Positions 7,067-8,175 of a stretch of DNA of 8,175 nt are shown piece after piece. The first letter of the stretch is position 1. Each line of letters starts with the position of its first letter. A model generated the notes under the pieces. It saw nothing but the letters and a program-made list of their open reading frames with translations, searched no databases and was not told the origin of the DNA. Both the position numbers and the translations under genes were made by a program. The DNA comes from Verrucomicrobiia bacterium (lineage in GTDB: Bacteria > Verrucomicrobiota > Verrucomicrobiia > Limisphaerales > DTLC01), in NCBI GenBank assembly GCA_025061935.1, contig JANWZY010000126.1:1-8175 (forward strand). The letters run 5' to 3'.

Positions 7067-7344
7067 AAGAAATTACCCAAGCCCGATGGATCAAAATCAA
7101 AGCAATTCTGTTTTTGCTCACCGGCGCGCTGGCCAGCGTGTCGCTACTGATCCGGTGCGGGGAACTTGCCACTGCCGTGTTGCTCACAGTGAGCGTATGG
7201 AGCTTCTGCAGGTTTTACTACTGCGCGTTCTACGTGATCGAACGGTATGTAGACCCGGGATACCGCTTCAGTGGCCTGTGGTCATTCTTGATCTGGCTGG
7301 TGCGCAACCGCGCTGCGCACAAACCGCCAAACCGTAGCTGTTGA
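7063..7344 (+). CDS. Small two-helix membrane protein of unknown function, coupled to lpxB
   Basis: ATG 7063-7065 shares bases with the lpxB stop TGA 7064-7066, a classic translational-coupling overlap that strongly supports the start. The 93-residue product has a basic N-terminus (MKEITQARWIKIK), a first hydrophobic segment at about 13-30, and a second at about 36-58 that is rich in aromatics and holds two cysteines (WSFCRFYYCAFYVI). RYVDPGYRFSGLWSFLIWLV (61-80) follows, and a basic tail ends in RSC. By the positive-inside rule both ends should lie in the cytoplasm. I recall similar short proteins with 'YVDPGYRFSG' after lpxB in Verrucomicrobiota, but I cannot name a family or function. Its position suggests a role in lipid A or envelope assembly, for example at the membrane with LpxB; that is only inference. 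No Shine-Dalgarno sequence is needed if ribosomes re-initiate from lpxB. Confidence 0.8.
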   Translation: MKEITQARWIKIKAILFLLTGALASVSLLIRCGELATAVLLTVSVWSFCRFYYCAFYVIERYVDPGYRFSGLWSFLIWLVRNRAAHKPPNRSC

Positions 7345-8175
7345 TCGCGCTAGAGCAAACCCACCCCGGGATTCCACAGTTGACCCATTACCGCCGCATT
7401 TCGGATCCCGAAGATCCGCCACGCGCAACCGGCCGCGCAGCTTAAGCGGCGCCGCCAACTCGTCAGAAGCTGATAAAACGACGCTTCAGAATTGGGACAT
7501 TAATTCACTCGGTCTAAAGGCCCGCTGCAATTGCCAGTTCCAGCTCGGGCGGCGAGTATCTAGCCCAGGCGTACCGTGGCGGGAGACCAATGGCCCGGCG
7601 TGGGAACAGCGGGCAATACCCCGCAACCCATTAACCCAACGCCGCACAAGTCGTCCCATGGACGTCAGACCATATCCTCGGCGGGATGACCTTCCGAGAT
7701 AACCCCCGCTATTGTCCGCGATCGGCACTGAGCCACACCAGTTCGGTTCTGGCCGGTTGTGACTCGTCACAGGTGTGTTCGTATGCCGCGAAAAACGTTC
7801 CGAAGCCGGCGGTTGAACGAGTTTGGGCGAATAGTCCATCCTCCCTTTCCTAACTCGGATGGTTGAGCAAGAGGCTCGATGCCCACCACTCACGTCGCGG
7901 CTCCGGCCAGCCGCCTATTGCGACGCTTTCGGGCAGATGTCCGCCTCAGGCGCATCACCAAAGGCTACGTTCGTTTTTAGTTGCATACATCGAAGCTGCC
8001 CGTGCCTATTGAGACGCGCGCCGATGAATAGCGCCTTTTCATTAACACCGGGCTTCAGCCGATGCATGCCGGCACTGACACACACACCGGTTCAACGGTT
8101 TCACGCTGTCAAGCCGAACCGTTGGCACGGCTTGCCACTGGGAGTGCCTTTGACACCCGGCCGAGCCCGGGCGCT
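7345..8175. other. 831-bp stretch at the right edge with no confident gene
   Basis: No family-like protein, tRNA, rRNA or standard small RNA (tmRNA, RNase P, SRP) was recognised by eye. Small structural elements are present: a 5-bp hairpin ttcgg-atc-ccgaa at 7400-7412, the 8-bp palindrome gcttaagc at 7440-7447, and the inverted repeats near 8071-8148 listed separately. The T-run at 7973-7977 has only a weak 4-bp stem (cgcc-tca-ggcg, 7942-7952) upstream and too far away, so it is not a convincing terminator. The longest open frame is on the minus strand (7486-7893, 135 residues). Its product is rich in Arg, Ser, Pro and Gly without hydrophobic periodicity or motifs, and its nearest purine-rich site abuts an internal ATG with no spacer, so I do not call it a gene. 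The region could hold promoter sequences for a gene beyond the edge, or decayed DNA. Confidence 0.5.
8071..8148. repeat. Cluster of overlapping inverted repeats, possible structured RNA or regulatory element
   Basis: Three complementary pairs overlap in under 80 bases. ggcact (8071-8076) pairs with agtgcc (8143-8148) and encloses the others. caacggtt (8093-8100) pairs with aaccgttg (8117-8124), extended by one G-T pair on each side. aagccg (8111-8116) pairs with cggctt (8128-8133). The last two compete, giving alternative folds. No T-run follows, so a simple terminator is unlikely. GC-rich DNA yields short pairings by chance, and no known RNA family is recognised. Confidence 0.25.

Noticed and set aside
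7486..7893. 135-residue minus-strand open frame in the right flank
   Set aside because: Its composition is dominated by Arg, Ser, Pro and Gly with no hydrophobic core pattern. The only purine-rich site (aagggagg) directly abuts an internal ATG without spacing. It could be real, but I cannot support it.
7942..7978. Hairpin cgcc-tca-ggcg followed by TTTTT as an intrinsic terminator
   Set aside because: The stem has only four pairs and the T-run begins about 20 bases after it, too far for a terminator.

Overview
The window is a moderately GC-rich bacterial chromosome segment that carries mainly housekeeping genes. A lipid A gene (lpxB), what looks like the end of an outer-membrane beta-barrel protein, and a TATAAA-type promoter box point to a Gram-negative bacterium. 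The group lpxB, a Gfo/Idh/MocA dehydrogenase of the 'GHVERFNP' type and a small two-helix membrane protein ending in 'YVDPGYRFSG' fits a Verrucomicrobiota-like source (Pedosphaera/Limisphaerales type). That placement is inference from remembered family features; no search was run. None of the five intact genes has a convincing Shine-Dalgarno sequence, so start sites were chosen by protein homology.

Layout. Positions 1-146 hold the 3' end of a plus-strand gene, possibly the outer-membrane LPS-assembly protein LptD. It converges on panC (218-1081, minus), with a strong nested inverted repeat between the two stop codons. A 173-bp divergent gap follows, then a long type IA topoisomerase gene (topB-like, 1255-4152, plus) with three C-terminal four-cysteine zinc modules. 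The 624-bp stretch 4153-4776 has no confident gene. It holds a short protein-like open frame (4341-4562), a 9-bp tandem duplication and a small hairpin, and it ends in a TATAAA box placed so that the next gene may be transcribed without a leader. Then comes an apparent operon, all plus strand: a Gfo/Idh/MocA oxidoreductase (4777-5796), lpxB (5843-7066) and a small membrane protein (7063-7344) that overlaps the lpxB stop as ATGA. The final 831 bp (7345-8175) have no recognised gene, only weak hairpins and a doubtful minus-strand open frame.

How the genes work together. lpxB, the dehydrogenase and the possible lptD end suggest an envelope or lipid A neighbourhood. Beside lpxB the dehydrogenase could be a GnnA-like UDP-GlcNAc 3-dehydrogenase that prepares a diamino-sugar lipid A precursor, but its aminotransferase partner GnnB is not in the window. 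panC (pantothenate/CoA synthesis) and topB (DNA topology) have no evident link to lipid A. I see no CRISPR array, rRNA, tRNA, insertion sequence, phage gene or defence system. The most interesting open points are the ATGA-coupled membrane protein, the predicted leaderless promoter, and the two long gene-poor gaps.
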